A stretch of 64,000 nucleotides of DNA from JADJQU01 sp035490315 (GTDB taxonomy: Bacteria; Planctomycetota; UBA1135; GCA-002686595), in the NCBI GenBank assembly GCA_035490315.1, contig DATHET010000178.1, forward strand, positions 1 to 64,000, read 5' to 3'. Shown here piece by piece: positions 7,334 to 16,403 of the stretch. A model generated the notes under the pieces. The model ran no database searches. It was not told where the DNA came from and worked only from the letters and a program-made list of their open reading frames with translations. The stretch's first letter is position 1; the number at the start of each line of letters is the position of its first letter. Made by a program: the position numbers and the translations under genes.

Positions 7334-8731
7334 TCAGGGGACGACCGACCAGCTGTGGGCCAGTCCGTCAGTCTCGGTCAAGGTCAGCTCGTGGGCGGTG
7401 GAGTTGTAGCTCCAGGAGCTCGTCACATTGCCGTCGCGGATCACGCTCGTCGGAGCCGCGAGCACGGAAGTGAACACGACCTCGTCGGCGATACCGTCGG
7501 CGGTGGCGAAATCGACCGTCAGCGGCAAGGCTGTGTTGAGGCCGGCGCCCAGGGAATCGACGGTCAGGCGCCTCAGATTGGCGGTGCTCGCAAGGCGCAG
7601 GGCGTTGTTCGGTATGTCGAGCGTCCAGTCGAAGGGCGTGAAGGCGTTGGCGACGTCCTGCTCGACGAAAAAATGGAAGTAGACGTCGTCGCGGTCGGCC
7701 AGGGTGCGCGCCGAAGTCGGCAGGACGAGGCTCTTCGACGACAGCCAGTCGCAGGCCCAGTGCGCGTCGAGCATCGACCAGCGATGGTCGTAGACGTCCT
7801 GGCCGAAGGGCACCGTCTGGTAATCGAAGCTCGGGCCGACGACCGCGCCCAGACTCCGCATGTGCGCGGCCATCACGTCGCACTGCTGCGGCTGGTAGAG
7901 GATCTTCTCGTCCATCGCGCGCAGGATCTGCAGCGAGACGTGGGTCAGGTTGCGTGCGAGGTCCTCGCCCGGGTAGACCGCCGAGGTGAGCGGATCGAAG
8001 TTGACCACGGACGAGCGGGCCATCTTGAAGGGATCCGCCGAACCGACGGTGTTGTTGCCGAACCAGAAGTCGAAGAAGATGCGCGTCGGCGGGTCGGCGT
8101 AGTACGTGTGCTTCAGCGCGAAGCCTCCGCTCATCGCGACGACGGCGGCGATCATCGGCTTCGCAGGATTCAGGTGGCGCGCGGCGTAGTTCGCCGCCGC
8201 ACCGCTGCCCATCGAGAATCCGACCGCGTAGATGCGGTTGGGATCGATCATCGGGTAACGCTGCAGCATGTCGAGGATCACCCCCTCCATGTGGTTCTGG
8301 CTCTGCAGCGAGGAAAAATGCTGGGTGTTCGCCGCCAGGGGCGAGACGGCGTACCAACCGAGGTTCCCGGCCTCCTGGGAAAAGCGAGTGTTGACGGTCA
8401 TGTCCAGCTGCGAGGTGCCGAACTTGTGGAAGATCACGAGCAGGGGCACGGGCTGGGGAGGCGTGACGATCTGCTCGACCCACACGTACCGCTCGGGCCA
8501 GCCGTCGGGCAGATTCACGATCGAGTCGTAGCTCTTGATCGTGTAGCTCGGATTGGCCGAATTCAGGACCGGCGGCAGGTTCGGCGGGCCGAAGGCCTCC
8601 AGTCGTTCCCGCTCGTCGACCATGGAAAAGGGGGTGTGCACGCCCGGCGGGGTGACGGTTTGAGCCAGGGCGCGCTGCGCTCCTCCCGTGAGCACCAGGG
8701 AGGAGGAGGCCAGAATGAAGCGGATATTCAT
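7334..8731 (-). CDS. Secreted alpha/beta-hydrolase (esterase or depolymerase-like)
   Basis: A 465-residue exported protein with a signal peptide at its N-terminus (MNIRFILASSSLVLTGGAQR, cut near ALAQ). The nucleophile elbow GFSMGSG, roughly residue 190, identifies an alpha/beta-hydrolase. The preceding VWVEQIVTPPQPVPLLVIFH strand and the later DHRWSMLDAHWACDWL segment, which supplies the likely catalytic His region, resemble secreted PHB-depolymerase and feruloyl-esterase relatives. The last 90 residues form a beta-rich module. The substrate cannot be told from sequence. The frame is open to 8863, but the ATG at 8731 places the signal peptide at the N-terminus. A frame-broken copy of the gene's tail lies at 7144-7230. 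Confidence 0.8.
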   Translation of the reverse strand: MNIRFILASSSLVLTGGAQRALAQTVTPPGVHTPFSMVDERERLEAFGPPNLPPVLNSANPSYTIKSYDSIVNLPDGWPERYVWVEQIVTPPQPVPLLVIFHKFGTSQLDMTVNTRFSQEAGNLGWYAVSPLAANTQHFSSLQSQNHMEGVILDMLQRYPMIDPNRIYAVGFSMGSGAAANYAARHLNPAKPMIAAVVAMSGGFALKHTYYADPPTRIFFDFWFGNNTVGSADPFKMARSSVVNFDPLTSAVYPGEDLARNLTHVSLQILRAMDEKILYQPQQCDVMAAHMRSLGAVVGPSFDYQTVPFGQDVYDHRWSMLDAHWACDWLSSKSLVLPTSARTLADRDDVYFHFFVEQDVANAFTPFDWTLDIPNNALRLASTANLRRLTVDSLGAGLNTALPLTVDFATADGIADEVVFTSVLAAPTSVIRDGNVTSSWSYNSTAHELTLTETDGLAHSWSVVP

Positions 8732-8791
8732 GGGTGCGGACGCTGACTGAAGTCTAGCAGCCCCTGCAAAGGCCGTCGGATCACCCCGAAA

Positions 8792-8878
8792 CTGCCCCGC
8801 ATGATTGTGCAAAGCCCCTGGAATCGCCCCGGCACCCCGCGCCAGGGCCCAATGCCGATGCACAGCGATGCGGGGCAG
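8792..8878 (-). terminator. Long hairpin downstream of rpiA
   Basis: Perfect 11-bp outer arms (CTGCCCCGCAT and its complement) flank a second paired block (TGTGCA/TGCACA) and an inner GCCCCTGG/CCAGGGC pair. The whole 87 bases can fold into one extended stem. It ends four bases before the rpiA stop codon and so is the likely rpiA terminator. Confidence 0.6.
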
Positions 8879-8882
8879 CTTC

Positions 8883-9563
8883 TCAGCGACGTTCGCGGAC
8901 TTCGGCTTTTCCGTCCTCGTGCCCGATCACGAGCACGTGGGACAGGCCGATGAACAGGCCGGTCTCGACGATGCCGGGGAGCTGGTCCAGCTCGCGCTCC
9001 AGGGCTGCGGGGTCAGCGATGCCGCCTGGGAAGTGGCAATCGAGGATCCGGTTGCCGTTGTCGGTCACGTAGGCCGCTCCATCGCGACCCAGGCGCAGCT
9101 TCGGGCTGGCCCCGCGGGCGGTCAGGGCGCGCTGAATGACCTCGAGGGCGAAGGGCACCACCTCGACCGGCAGGGGGAAGCTCCCCAAGCGCGCGACCAC
9201 CTTCTCGGCGCCGACGATGGTGACCACCCGGCGCGAGATGCTGGCGAGGACCTTTTCGCGCAGCAGGGCCCCGCCGCCCCCCTTGATCATATGGAAGTCC
9301 CCGTCGATCTCGTCCGCGCCGTCGATGGTCAGATCCAGGCTCTCGACCTTCGCCAGGTCCACCAGCGGGATGCCCATGGCCAGGGCCTTCTTCTCGGTGT
9401 CCACCGAGGTCGGGACGGCGGAGAGGCGCAGGCCCTCCCGCACGCGCTCCGCGAGGCGCTCCAGGGTGAAGAACACCGTCGAGCCGGTGCCCAGGCCGAC
9501 CCGCATTCCCTGCTCGACGAACTCCGCCGCGCGACGGCCGGCCACTTGCTTGGGGTTGTGCAC
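8883..9563 (-). CDS. rpiA: Ribose-5-phosphate isomerase A
   Basis: This enzyme interconverts ribose 5-phosphate and ribulose 5-phosphate in the non-oxidative pentose phosphate pathway, in the cytoplasm. The 226-residue length is normal for RpiA. Visible signatures are the phosphate-binding VGLGTGSTVFF near the start, the catalytic LTIDGADEID, the KGGGGALLREK loop and the C-terminal LDCHFP block. I chose the GTG at 9563 because a GGAG ribosome site lies ten bases upstream and the family starts there; the open frame further upstream is Arg/Pro-rich noise. It is divergent from feoA. Confidence 0.95.
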   Translation of the reverse strand: MHNPKQVAGRRAAEFVEQGMRVGLGTGSTVFFTLERLAERVREGLRLSAVPTSVDTEKKALAMGIPLVDLAKVESLDLTIDGADEIDGDFHMIKGGGGALLREKVLASISRRVVTIVGAEKVVARLGSFPLPVEVVPFALEVIQRALTARGASPKLRLGRDGAAYVTDNGNRILDCHFPGGIADPAALERELDQLPGIVETGLFIGLSHVLVIGHEDGKAEVRERR

Positions 9564-9694
9564 GCTGGAGGTTCTCCGCAGGGAGCCTTGGGGCCGGGAT
9601 GGTAGCAGCAAGGAGACCCGCCCAGCGCGCCCCCGGGCAGGCTCCCGCGGACCCACCGGAGGGGCTGGCGGGAAAGAATCCGGAACAGCTATAC

Positions 9695-9709
9695 TGAGAC
9701 GCAGTCTCA
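9695..9709. promoter_or_regulatory. Palindromic operator candidate upstream of feoAB
   Basis: TGAGACGCAGTCTCA is a perfect dyad (six-base arms, three-base centre) 19 bases before the feoA start codon. An iron-responsive Fur- or DtxR-type repressor would be the natural user, judging only by the genes it precedes. It also lies in the divergent rpiA/feoA gap, so rpiA control is an alternative. Confidence 0.5.
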
Positions 9710-9727
9710 ACTGCCGATGAATCTCCC

Positions 9728-9955
9728 GTGACCAACCTCGACACCCTTTCACCCGGAACCCGCGCGCGTCTGATCTCCGTCGGAGGCGAGCGCGCTTTCC
9801 GCTGCCGCTTGATGGAGATGGGACTCCTGCCGGGAACCTACCTGCGCCTCGTGCGCCGGGTCGACGTCGGCGGCGTGCTCGAGCTCGAGGTGCGCGGATG
9901 CCGCTTGACGGTGCGCCGCGGCGAAGCGCGCAACCTGATGGTCGAGCCGGCCTGA
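9728..9955 (+). CDS. feoA: Ferrous iron transport protein FeoA
   Basis: FeoA is a small cytoplasmic SH3-like partner needed for FeoB-mediated Fe(II) uptake. The 75-residue product shows the family pattern: LSPGTRARLISVGGE at the start, then RCRLMEMGLLPGTYLRLVRR, with the SH3 strand VLELEVRGCRLTVRR at the end. The start is GTG; an ATG ten bases earlier is out of frame. FeoB follows about 27 bases after the stop, so the two are co-transcribed. Control is likely by iron through the dyad at 9695-9709. Confidence 0.93.
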   Translation: MTNLDTLSPGTRARLISVGGERAFRCRLMEMGLLPGTYLRLVRRVDVGGVLELEVRGCRLTVRRGEARNLMVEPA

Positions 9956-9981
9956 GCGAGCGGCTCGGGCGCGCTCCCCGC

Positions 9982-12183
9982 GTGGTGAAGACACTGCTTC
10001 GAGTCAGGCGCGTCGCGCTGGCCGGCAATCCGAACACGGGCAAGACCACGCTGTTCAACCGCTTGACCGGCGCGAACGCCAAGGTCGGCAACTATCCCGG
10101 AGTCACGGTCGAGCGCCAGGAGGGCTCGGTGCAGCTCCCGCGCTCCGGACATGTCGAGCTGCTCGACGTGCCGGGAACCTACAGTCTTTCGGCGCGCAGC
10201 GCGGAGGAACAGGTCGCGATCCAGGCGATCGCCGGCCTGTCCCCCATCGAGCGGCCGGACGCGGTCCTGATCGTGGCCGACGCCACGCAGCTGACGCGAA
10301 ATCTCTATCTGGTGTTGCAGGTGATCGAGACCGACGTGCCGGTGCTCGTAGCGCTCAACATGATCGACATGCTCGAGGCGCGCGGCCTCTCGATCGACGT
10401 CGAGGTCCTGTCGAAGTCCCTGGGCGTTCCCGTGGTCGCGATCTCGTCGCAGAGCGGCAAGGGGATCGACGCGCTGCGCGACGCCCTCGACCGCGTGGTC
10501 GCCGATCCCGAGCTCGGACGCCCGGGTGCGCGCTGGCTTCCGACGAGCAAGGAGCTCGAAGCCGATGTTCGCGCGGTCGACGCCGTGCTGCCCGCGGATT
10601 GGCACACCGGGGAAGCGCAGCGCCGCCACGCACTCGCCCTGTGGGCCTTGATGTCGCTCGACGAGCATGACGAGCTGCAGGGAGCGTCGCGAGAGCTGCG
10701 CCAGACCGTTGCGGAACGCCGCGCCCTCGCGCACAAGTCCGGCCGCGAGATCGAGACCGAGATCATCCAGGGCCGCTACGCGTGGATCGACGAGCACGCC
10801 GCGAAATTCCTGCGCGAGGAGCGGCCGGCGGGCCTCTCGACCACCGATCGCGTCGACCGCGTGCTGCTCAATCCCGCCCTGGGTTTCCCGGCCTTCCTGC
10901 TGGCGATGGCGGTGGTTTTTCAATCGCTGTTCAACGGCGCCGATCCGGCGATCGGCGCGATCGAGACGACTTTCGGTTGGCTCCAGGAGCGGATCAACGC
11001 CCTCCTGCCGGCGGGAATCGTCAACGACTTCATCTGCAATGCGCTGATCGAAGGCGTCGGCTCGGTGCTGGTCTTCCTGCCGCAGATCGCGCTCTTGTTC
11101 CTGTTCATCGGGATCATGGAGGACACCGGGTACATGGCGCGTGTCGCGGTGCTCATGGATCGCTTGATGAAGATGATCGGGCTGCACGGACGAGCCTTCG
11201 TGCCGATGCTGTCGGGCTACGCCTGCGCCGTGCCCGCGATCATGGCCACGCGCACCATGGAGCGCCGGCGCGATCGCATGCTGACGATGATGGTCATTCC
11301 CTTGATGACCTGCTCGGCGCGCCTGCCGGTCTACACCTTGATCATCGCCGCCCTGTTCCCGCCGAGCATGATCTTCGGATTCCTGCCGGTGCAGGGTCTG
11401 TTGATGGTCGCGATGTATCTCTTCAGCACGGTGACCGCGCTGATCTGCGCCGCGGTGCTCGGTCGCACGCTGTTCAAGGGGCCGAAGGTGCCCTTCCTGG
11501 TCGAGCTGCCGCCTTACCGCATGCCGCATTGGCCTTCTGTGACGCGCATGGTCTGGCAGCGCAGCAAGCTGTTCATCACCCAGGCAGGCGGAGCGATCCT
11601 GGCGATCACCTGCGGCATGTGGGTGCTCTTGAGCTTCCCGCGCGCGCCCGAGGCTCAAGCTCGCGCGGATGCGGAGATCGCGGCTCTCGTATCGATCGAG
11701 GATCCGGCGGCGCGCGAGGAGCGGGCGAAGGCGATCGAGTCGACGCGAGCCGGCGAGAGCCTGCGCGCGAGCTTCGGCGGAAAGCTCGGACACGCCATGG
11801 AGCCTTTGATCGAGCCCCTGGGCTTCGACTGGAAACTAGGCGTCGGCCTGCTCGGCGCTTTCGCGGCGCGCGAAGTTTTCATCAGCACCATGGGCCTGGT
11901 CTACGGCATCGGCTCCGACGCCACCCAGGATTCGCCCAGCCTGCGCGAGAAGCTGCGCGCCGAGAAACGTCCGAACGGGAAGCTGGTCTACACGCCGCTG
12001 GTCGGCCTGTCGTTGATGGTGTTCTTCGCACTCGCCTGCCAGTGCATGAGCACCCTGGCCACGGTGTACCGCGAAACCCATTCGTGGACCTGGCCCACGT
12101 TCCTGTTCGTCTACACCGGCGTGCTGGCCTGGCTCGCGAGCTTCGCCGTCTACCAGATCGGTCGCGCGCTCGGCTTCACGTGA
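9982..12183 (+). CDS. feoB: Ferrous iron transporter FeoB
   Basis: FeoB is the inner-membrane GTP-dependent Fe(II) importer. The N-terminal G domain has G1 GNPNTGKTTLFN, the switch region VGNYPGVTVE, G3 DVPGTYSL and G4 NMID. After the helical insertion come the membrane domains with the Gate motifs: the GYACAVPAIMATRT segment and later FAAREVFISTMGLVYG. The product is about 733 residues, normal for the family. The start is not obvious: the GTG codons at 9982 and 9985 directly precede the G domain, whereas the longer frame starting at 9898 would overlap feoA in another frame. The stop codon sits inside a perfect palindrome shared with the end of the convergent HDOD gene. Confidence 0.95.
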   Translation: MVKTLLRVRRVALAGNPNTGKTTLFNRLTGANAKVGNYPGVTVERQEGSVQLPRSGHVELLDVPGTYSLSARSAEEQVAIQAIAGLSPIERPDAVLIVADATQLTRNLYLVLQVIETDVPVLVALNMIDMLEARGLSIDVEVLSKSLGVPVVAISSQSGKGIDALRDALDRVVADPELGRPGARWLPTSKELEADVRAVDAVLPADWHTGEAQRRHALALWALMSLDEHDELQGASRELRQTVAERRALAHKSGREIETEIIQGRYAWIDEHAAKFLREERPAGLSTTDRVDRVLLNPALGFPAFLLAMAVVFQSLFNGADPAIGAIETTFGWLQERINALLPAGIVNDFICNALIEGVGSVLVFLPQIALLFLFIGIMEDTGYMARVAVLMDRLMKMIGLHGRAFVPMLSGYACAVPAIMATRTMERRRDRMLTMMVIPLMTCSARLPVYTLIIAALFPPSMIFGFLPVQGLLMVAMYLFSTVTALICAAVLGRTLFKGPKVPFLVELPPYRMPHWPSVTRMVWQRSKLFITQAGGAILAITCGMWVLLSFPRAPEAQARADAEIAALVSIEDPAAREERAKAIESTRAGESLRASFGGKLGHAMEPLIEPLGFDWKLGVGLLGAFAAREVFISTMGLVYGIGSDATQDSPSLREKLRAEKRPNGKLVYTPLVGLSLMVFFALACQCMSTLATVYRETHSWTWPTFLFVYTGVLAWLASFAVYQIGRALGFT

Positions 12184-12191
12184 AGCCGAGC
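12168..12191. terminator. Perfect 24-bp palindrome containing the feoB stop codon
   Basis: GCTCGGCTTCAC is followed immediately by its exact complement GTGAAGCCGAGC, so the palindrome has no loop in DNA. The TGA of feoB lies one base from the dyad centre. It stands between convergent genes and could terminate transcription from both sides, although the stem is short and lacks a T-run. Confidence 0.55.
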
Positions 12192-12202
12192 AATCCGCGG
12201 GC

Positions 12203-13051
12203 TCAGGCCGCCTGCAGGAACTCGCGCGCCTTGTCGAGCTCGGCGGAGAGCACGTCGCCCATCATCTCGAAGGCCTCGCGCTCGATCCCGGCGAGCAGGA
12301 AAGCCTGGCGGCACAGACCGTAGGGATTCGCTTCCAGCGCAGTCCCGCTGAGGAAGGAATGCGTGACGATCTCGCCCAGGTGCGTGACGCTCGCGAGCCG
12401 CCGGTCGATGTGCGCCGACTCCGGCGTGTGGTGATTGCGGATGGTGTCGACCAGGCTCTCGGGGAAGTTCCACTTCTCGGCCAGGCGCGCGCCGATCTCG
12501 GCGTGGTGCATGCCGAGCACGGTGGCCTCCGCGTCGAGCAGCTTTGCGCCGCGGGAAACTTCGCTCTGCACGAGCAAGGCCGTCGCCCGCGCGTGCCGCG
12601 CGATCACCAGGTGGCCGACGTTCTGCAGCAGACCCGAAGTGTAGGCGCGATTCTTGTCCACGCTGCCTTCCAGCCGTGCGATCAACGAGGAGGCGATGGC
12701 GTCGACGACGCTCTCCTCCCACAGTCGATTGGCGGTTTGCGAATCGACCTGGCCGTAATCGCGGAAGTAGCGGCCGGAGCAAGAGGTCAGCACCAGGTTC
12801 ACGAGCGTGGACACGCCGAGCAGGTTCGCCGCCTCGGGCAGCGAGCCGATCTCGCGCTTGAATCCGTAGTAGGCGGAATTGCACAGCTTCAGGATCTTCG
12901 CCGTCACGGCGGCGTCGGTCTCGATCACGCCGACCAGATCGCGCGGAACCACGTCGTCATGGGTCGCGATTTCCACGACGCGCATGGCAACCTGCGGGAG
13001 CGGTTCCAGACTCTTGATCGCAGCGAGAATTTCCTGAATGTGGGCGCCCAA
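12203..13051 (-). CDS. HDOD-domain signalling protein
   Basis: A 282-residue protein that is one HDOD domain, a degenerate HD phosphohydrolase relative used in bacterial signalling, with no clear catalytic activity. Typical features are LEPLPQVAMRVVEIATHDD at the N-terminus, the segment VTAKILKLCNSAYYGFKREI, the LLGVSTLVNLVL helix, and MHHAEIGARLAEKWNFPESL with DTIRNHH near residues 175-205. It has no additional kinase or GGDEF domain. The start is TTG at 13051 with a strong GGAGG ribosome site; no ATG gives the family N-terminus. Role unknown. It is transcribed alone and converges on feoB. Confidence 0.88.
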   Translation of the reverse strand: MGAHIQEILAAIKSLEPLPQVAMRVVEIATHDDVVPRDLVGVIETDAAVTAKILKLCNSAYYGFKREIGSLPEAANLLGVSTLVNLVLTSCSGRYFRDYGQVDSQTANRLWEESVVDAIASSLIARLEGSVDKNRAYTSGLLQNVGHLVIARHARATALLVQSEVSRGAKLLDAEATVLGMHHAEIGARLAEKWNFPESLVDTIRNHHTPESAHIDRRLASVTHLGEIVTHSFLSGTALEANPYGLCRQAFLLAGIEREAFEMMGDVLSAELDKAREFLQAA

Positions 13052-13190
13052 ATCCTTGCCTCCGTCCGATGGCCTGGTCGGGATAGACGCGGCCTTGGCA
13101 AGAATTTCGGAGCTAAGGGGCCGGGCTCTGAAACGAATTCGGCTTTCGCCGGCCGAACGAGGGAAAAGCGGCTCGCCGGAGCGCCAGCGC

Positions 13191-15074
13191 CTACTTCCGC
13201 GCGACCGAGTCCGGGAAACTCTCCAGGAGCTTCGCCAGCTTGGATTGCCGGACGATGTCGTAGAAACGCACCGGGTGCATCCATTGATCGCCCGGAGGGT
13301 GGACGCTCAGGAAAGGAATCGAGCTCGCCCCCAAGAGGTCGCGCAAGCGCTCACCCGCCTTGGTGCGGGGCGAATTCCCGGTCAGGTCGACGCGCATCGG
13401 CACGACTCCCTTGCGGTGGACGAGGGCGACGATCTGCTCGGAGTTGTAGACGAAGGCCTCGTTCGCCTTGCAGTTCGCGCACCAGTCCGCGGTGAACTCG
13501 AGCATCACCGGCGTGCCCGCCTGGTGCAGCCGCTCGAACTCCACGGGATCGAACTCGTACCACGTCAACGACTCGGAGCCGACCTCGTGCGAGAGCGCGG
13601 TCTTCAAGGGCTCGAAGCAGACCCAGGCGCCGCCGGCGACGATCGCCAGTGAAATGAACAGCGTGCCCAGGCGCGCCGTTCCAGTCTGCTCGAAGGTCGC
13701 GTACTTGCCCCACCACCAGCACCCGAGGGCGACGAACACCAGGAGGGCCAGCATCGAGACCATCAGATCCGGCTTCACGCTGATCGACAGGAACACGACG
13801 GTCCCGAGCAGCATGAATCCCGTGGCCTGCTTGAACGTGTTCATCCAGGCTCCCGGCTTCGGCAGGAACTTCAGGAGCGCGGTGTTCGACGTCAGCAGCA
13901 CGTACGGGGCCGCCATGCCCAGTCCGACGGTCATGAACACGAGCAGGATCACGTGCGGCGGCTGGCGCAGGGCCCAGGCGAGCGTGCTGCCGAGGAACGG
14001 CCCGCTGCAAGGCGTGGCCAACACCGTGGCCATGATGCCTTTGAAAAACGCGTCGTAGATGCCTTCGCGCTTGATCGAAGCGATCTCGCCGACTTTCGAC
14101 GGCACGCCCAGCTCGTACACGTCGAAAAGCGACAGCGAGAAGGCGAACACCACCGCGATCATCACGATCTTGAAGGTCTCGTCCTGGAACTGCTGACCCC
14201 AGCTCTGCGACGCGAATGCAGCGAGCGAGGCGAGCACGGCGAACACGACCAGGATCCCGCCGGCGAAGGCGAGCCCGAGCTGGAACACGCGCGTCTTGGA
14301 TTCGCCCGACTGCTGCACGAAGGACAGCACCTTGATCGAGACCACCGGCAGTACGCAGGGCATCACGTTCAAGATCGCGCCAGCGATGAACGCGAAGACC
14401 AGCATGAGCCACAGGCCGCGCTGGTCGCTGACCGGCTCGAACCCGGGGAAGCTGACGTCGTTCCAGTCCGAGGATTCCGGCGGTGGCGCGTTGCCGCGCA
14501 CGACTTCATCTCCGCTGTGCGCGCTCGGCGTGGGAACCGACTTGTCGGGGACCTGCGCGCCGGGCGTCAGATCCGCGGGAAAGTCCGCAAAGAACGCATC
14601 ATCGCCAGGGCCTTCGACCGAAGGATTCTCGGAGTAGGGGATGCAGGTTCCATTGTCCTGACAGGTCAGGCCGGAGATCTCGAGCGTGACCTTCGCAGGA
14701 TCCGCCGTGCCCGATTCGAAGTGGCCCTTCGCGTACAGGAAGACCTTGCCTTCGTGGCCCCAGATCCACAGGTCTCCGCCGCCGGGCGCGAGTCCTTTTT
14801 GGATCAGCTTCTTCGGCGAGGAGAGCTGGGTCGGCGACCAGGTGATGCCCTCGCCTCCCCACACAGCAGTCGTCTCCGTGCCGATGCCGCCGCCCGTGCC
14901 GAGATCGTCGTGGTAGAGGTGCCAACCCGCGTCGATCTTGATCCGCACGACCGCCTTGACGTCGCTGCCTTCGGCGCGCACGTAGAGCTTGGCGTGGGCC
15001 TTGTTCTCCTGGGCGTGGAGCGGGCTCGTCCACGCCACCAGGGCCAGCAGCAGAAACAGCAATCGATTGATCAT
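13191..15074 (-). CDS. DsbD-like thiol:disulfide transporter with thioredoxin domain
   Basis: An inner-membrane protein that carries reducing power from cytoplasmic thioredoxin to the periplasm. The 627 residues read as follows: a signal peptide (about 1-22), a periplasmic DsbD-N-like domain with a TCQDNGTC pair, a block of about eight membrane helices starting near residue 215 (first helix followed by NVMPCVLPVVSIKVLSF, later LATPCSGPFLGSTLAWAL, both with the conserved Cys-Pro context), and a C-terminal thioredoxin fold with the active site DWCANCKANE. Length and order match DsbD/ScsB. The next gene upstream is a TlpA-like thioredoxin, a likely partner in cytochrome c or protein disulfide handling; c-type cytochromes are encoded at 4120. 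Confidence 0.9.
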   Translation of the reverse strand: MINRLLFLLLALVAWTSPLHAQENKAHAKLYVRAEGSDVKAVVRIKIDAGWHLYHDDLGTGGGIGTETTAVWGGEGITWSPTQLSSPKKLIQKGLAPGGGDLWIWGHEGKVFLYAKGHFESGTADPAKVTLEISGLTCQDNGTCIPYSENPSVEGPGDDAFFADFPADLTPGAQVPDKSVPTPSAHSGDEVVRGNAPPPESSDWNDVSFPGFEPVSDQRGLWLMLVFAFIAGAILNVMPCVLPVVSIKVLSFVQQSGESKTRVFQLGLAFAGGILVVFAVLASLAAFASQSWGQQFQDETFKIVMIAVVFAFSLSLFDVYELGVPSKVGEIASIKREGIYDAFFKGIMATVLATPCSGPFLGSTLAWALRQPPHVILLVFMTVGLGMAAPYVLLTSNTALLKFLPKPGAWMNTFKQATGFMLLGTVVFLSISVKPDLMVSMLALLVFVALGCWWWGKYATFEQTGTARLGTLFISLAIVAGGAWVCFEPLKTALSHEVGSESLTWYEFDPVEFERLHQAGTPVMLEFTADWCANCKANEAFVYNSEQIVALVHRKGVVPMRVDLTGNSPRTKAGERLRDLLGASSIPFLSVHPPGDQWMHPVRFYDIVRQSKLAKLLESFPDSVARK

Positions 15075-15119
15075 GGTCGGCGAGCGTTCGAGACAGTCAG
15101 TCCCTCTGTGACTGGATCA

Positions 15120-15159
15120 CCGGACCATCCCGCGCGTTGTGACACGCGAGTGGTCCCGG
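15120..15159 (-). terminator. Hairpin after the TlpA-like gene
   Basis: The arms CCGGACCATCCCGCG and CGCGAGTGGTCCCGG pair with a few interruptions, about 33 bases past the stop of the gene at 15192-16214 and upstream of the DsbD-like gene. It is plausibly a terminator or partial read-through signal. Confidence 0.45.
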
Positions 15160-15191
15160 CGATTCCAGCGCACGCGGATTTCTTCGAACCC

Positions 15192-16214
15192 TTACTTCTT
15201 GGGCGCCGCCGCGGGCGAAAGCAACTTCTCGATGCCGCGTCCGAGCGCCGCGCCGCGCAGACCCATGGCGCGCACATTGCCTTCCTTGTCGAGCAGGTAG
15301 GTCGCCGGAATCGACTGCACGCCGTAGGCCTGGGCGATCTCGTTCTCCCAGCCCTTGCCGTCGTAGAACTGCACCCAGGGCATTTCATGGCTGGCGAGGA
15401 AATCCTTCAGCTTGGTTTCCTCGCTGTCCAGGCTGATGCCGACGATCTCGAAGCCCTGCGCGTGGAGCTTCTTGTACGTGGCGATCACGTTCGGCAGCTC
15501 GGCGACGCAGGGGCCGCACCAGGTTGCCCAGAAGTCGATCAGCACGACCTTGCCTTTCAAGTCGTCGAGATTGATCGGCTTGCCGTCGAATCCGGTGACG
15601 TCGATCGGCTTGGGGGCCTTGCCGTAGACCTCGCTGTAATCGGTGACTTCCTTGAGCTTGCCCTTGATGAAGCCTTCGAAGCCCTTGGTGCTCTTGAACT
15701 TCTCGCCGAGGTCCGTGTAGGCCTTCTTGGCGCCTTCGAAGTCGCCCGAGCCCTGCAGCAAGTCGGCGAGCTCCGAAGTCGCTCCGACTGCTTGGTTGAT
15801 GTCTTCGCCGGCGTCCGCGATCGCCTTCTCGAAGATCTTGCGAGCTTCGGCTTCTCCACCCGGCGTGCTGGCGGCCGACTTGCCGATCAGGAGCTGCAGC
15901 TCGGAGGCCGCCTCGGCTTTCGGGAACTCCTTGATGTACGTCTCGGCGTAGCTCCTCGCCTTCGCCCAGTTGGAGATTTCGAAGGCCAGGTTCGCGGCTT
16001 CGTTGAGCGCTTCCGCCCGATCCGGCGAAGTCTTGTTCGCATTGAGCCAGGCGTCCATCGCGGCCAGCTTGGCGTCCTTGAACGGCATGGCGGTCGGAGC
16101 CGATGCGTTGGCGGGCGCGCCCGACTTCGCCTTGCCAGGGGTCTGGGCGCTCGCCGGATTGCCGACGAGGAGCAGGGACAGAGACAAGGCTGCAATGATC
16201 GGTGTTGATTTCAC
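15192..16214 (-). CDS. TlpA/ResA-like secreted thioredoxin with helical N-terminal region
   Basis: A periplasmic thiol-disulfide oxidoreductase of about 340 residues. A signal peptide (ending near NPASAQ) is followed by a helical, TPR-like region of about 170 residues and then a thioredoxin fold. The fold has VVLIDFWATWCGPCVAELPN as the CxxC active site and a conserved cis-Pro segment QSIPATYLLDKEG. Start: GTG at 16214 with an AAGGA ribosome site; the in-frame ATG at 16346 would bury the signal peptide. It is followed by the DsbD-like gene, which could keep it reduced. Confidence 0.88.
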   Translation of the reverse strand: MKSTPIIAALSLSLLLVGNPASAQTPGKAKSGAPANASAPTAMPFKDAKLAAMDAWLNANKTSPDRAEALNEAANLAFEISNWAKARSYAETYIKEFPKAEAASELQLLIGKSAASTPGGEAEARKIFEKAIADAGEDINQAVGATSELADLLQGSGDFEGAKKAYTDLGEKFKSTKGFEGFIKGKLKEVTDYSEVYGKAPKPIDVTGFDGKPINLDDLKGKVVLIDFWATWCGPCVAELPNVIATYKKLHAQGFEIVGISLDSEETKLKDFLASHEMPWVQFYDGKGWENEIAQAYGVQSIPATYLLDKEGNVRAMGLRGAALGRGIEKLLSPAAAPKK

Positions 16215-16403
16215 GGAGATTCCTTGGAACGTTGGATCGGCCGCACGCTGTTTCGCGTTGAACCAGGCGACCTCCAAGATCATAGCCATGAGTTGGATTG
16301 GCGTGCTCATGCCGCGCTGGTTCTGCTCCGATAGGAAGCACGACACTCCGCGCCCCGGCGAACACCACGCTTACCGTCCGATCGAGCCCAGAAGGAACCT
16401 CCG

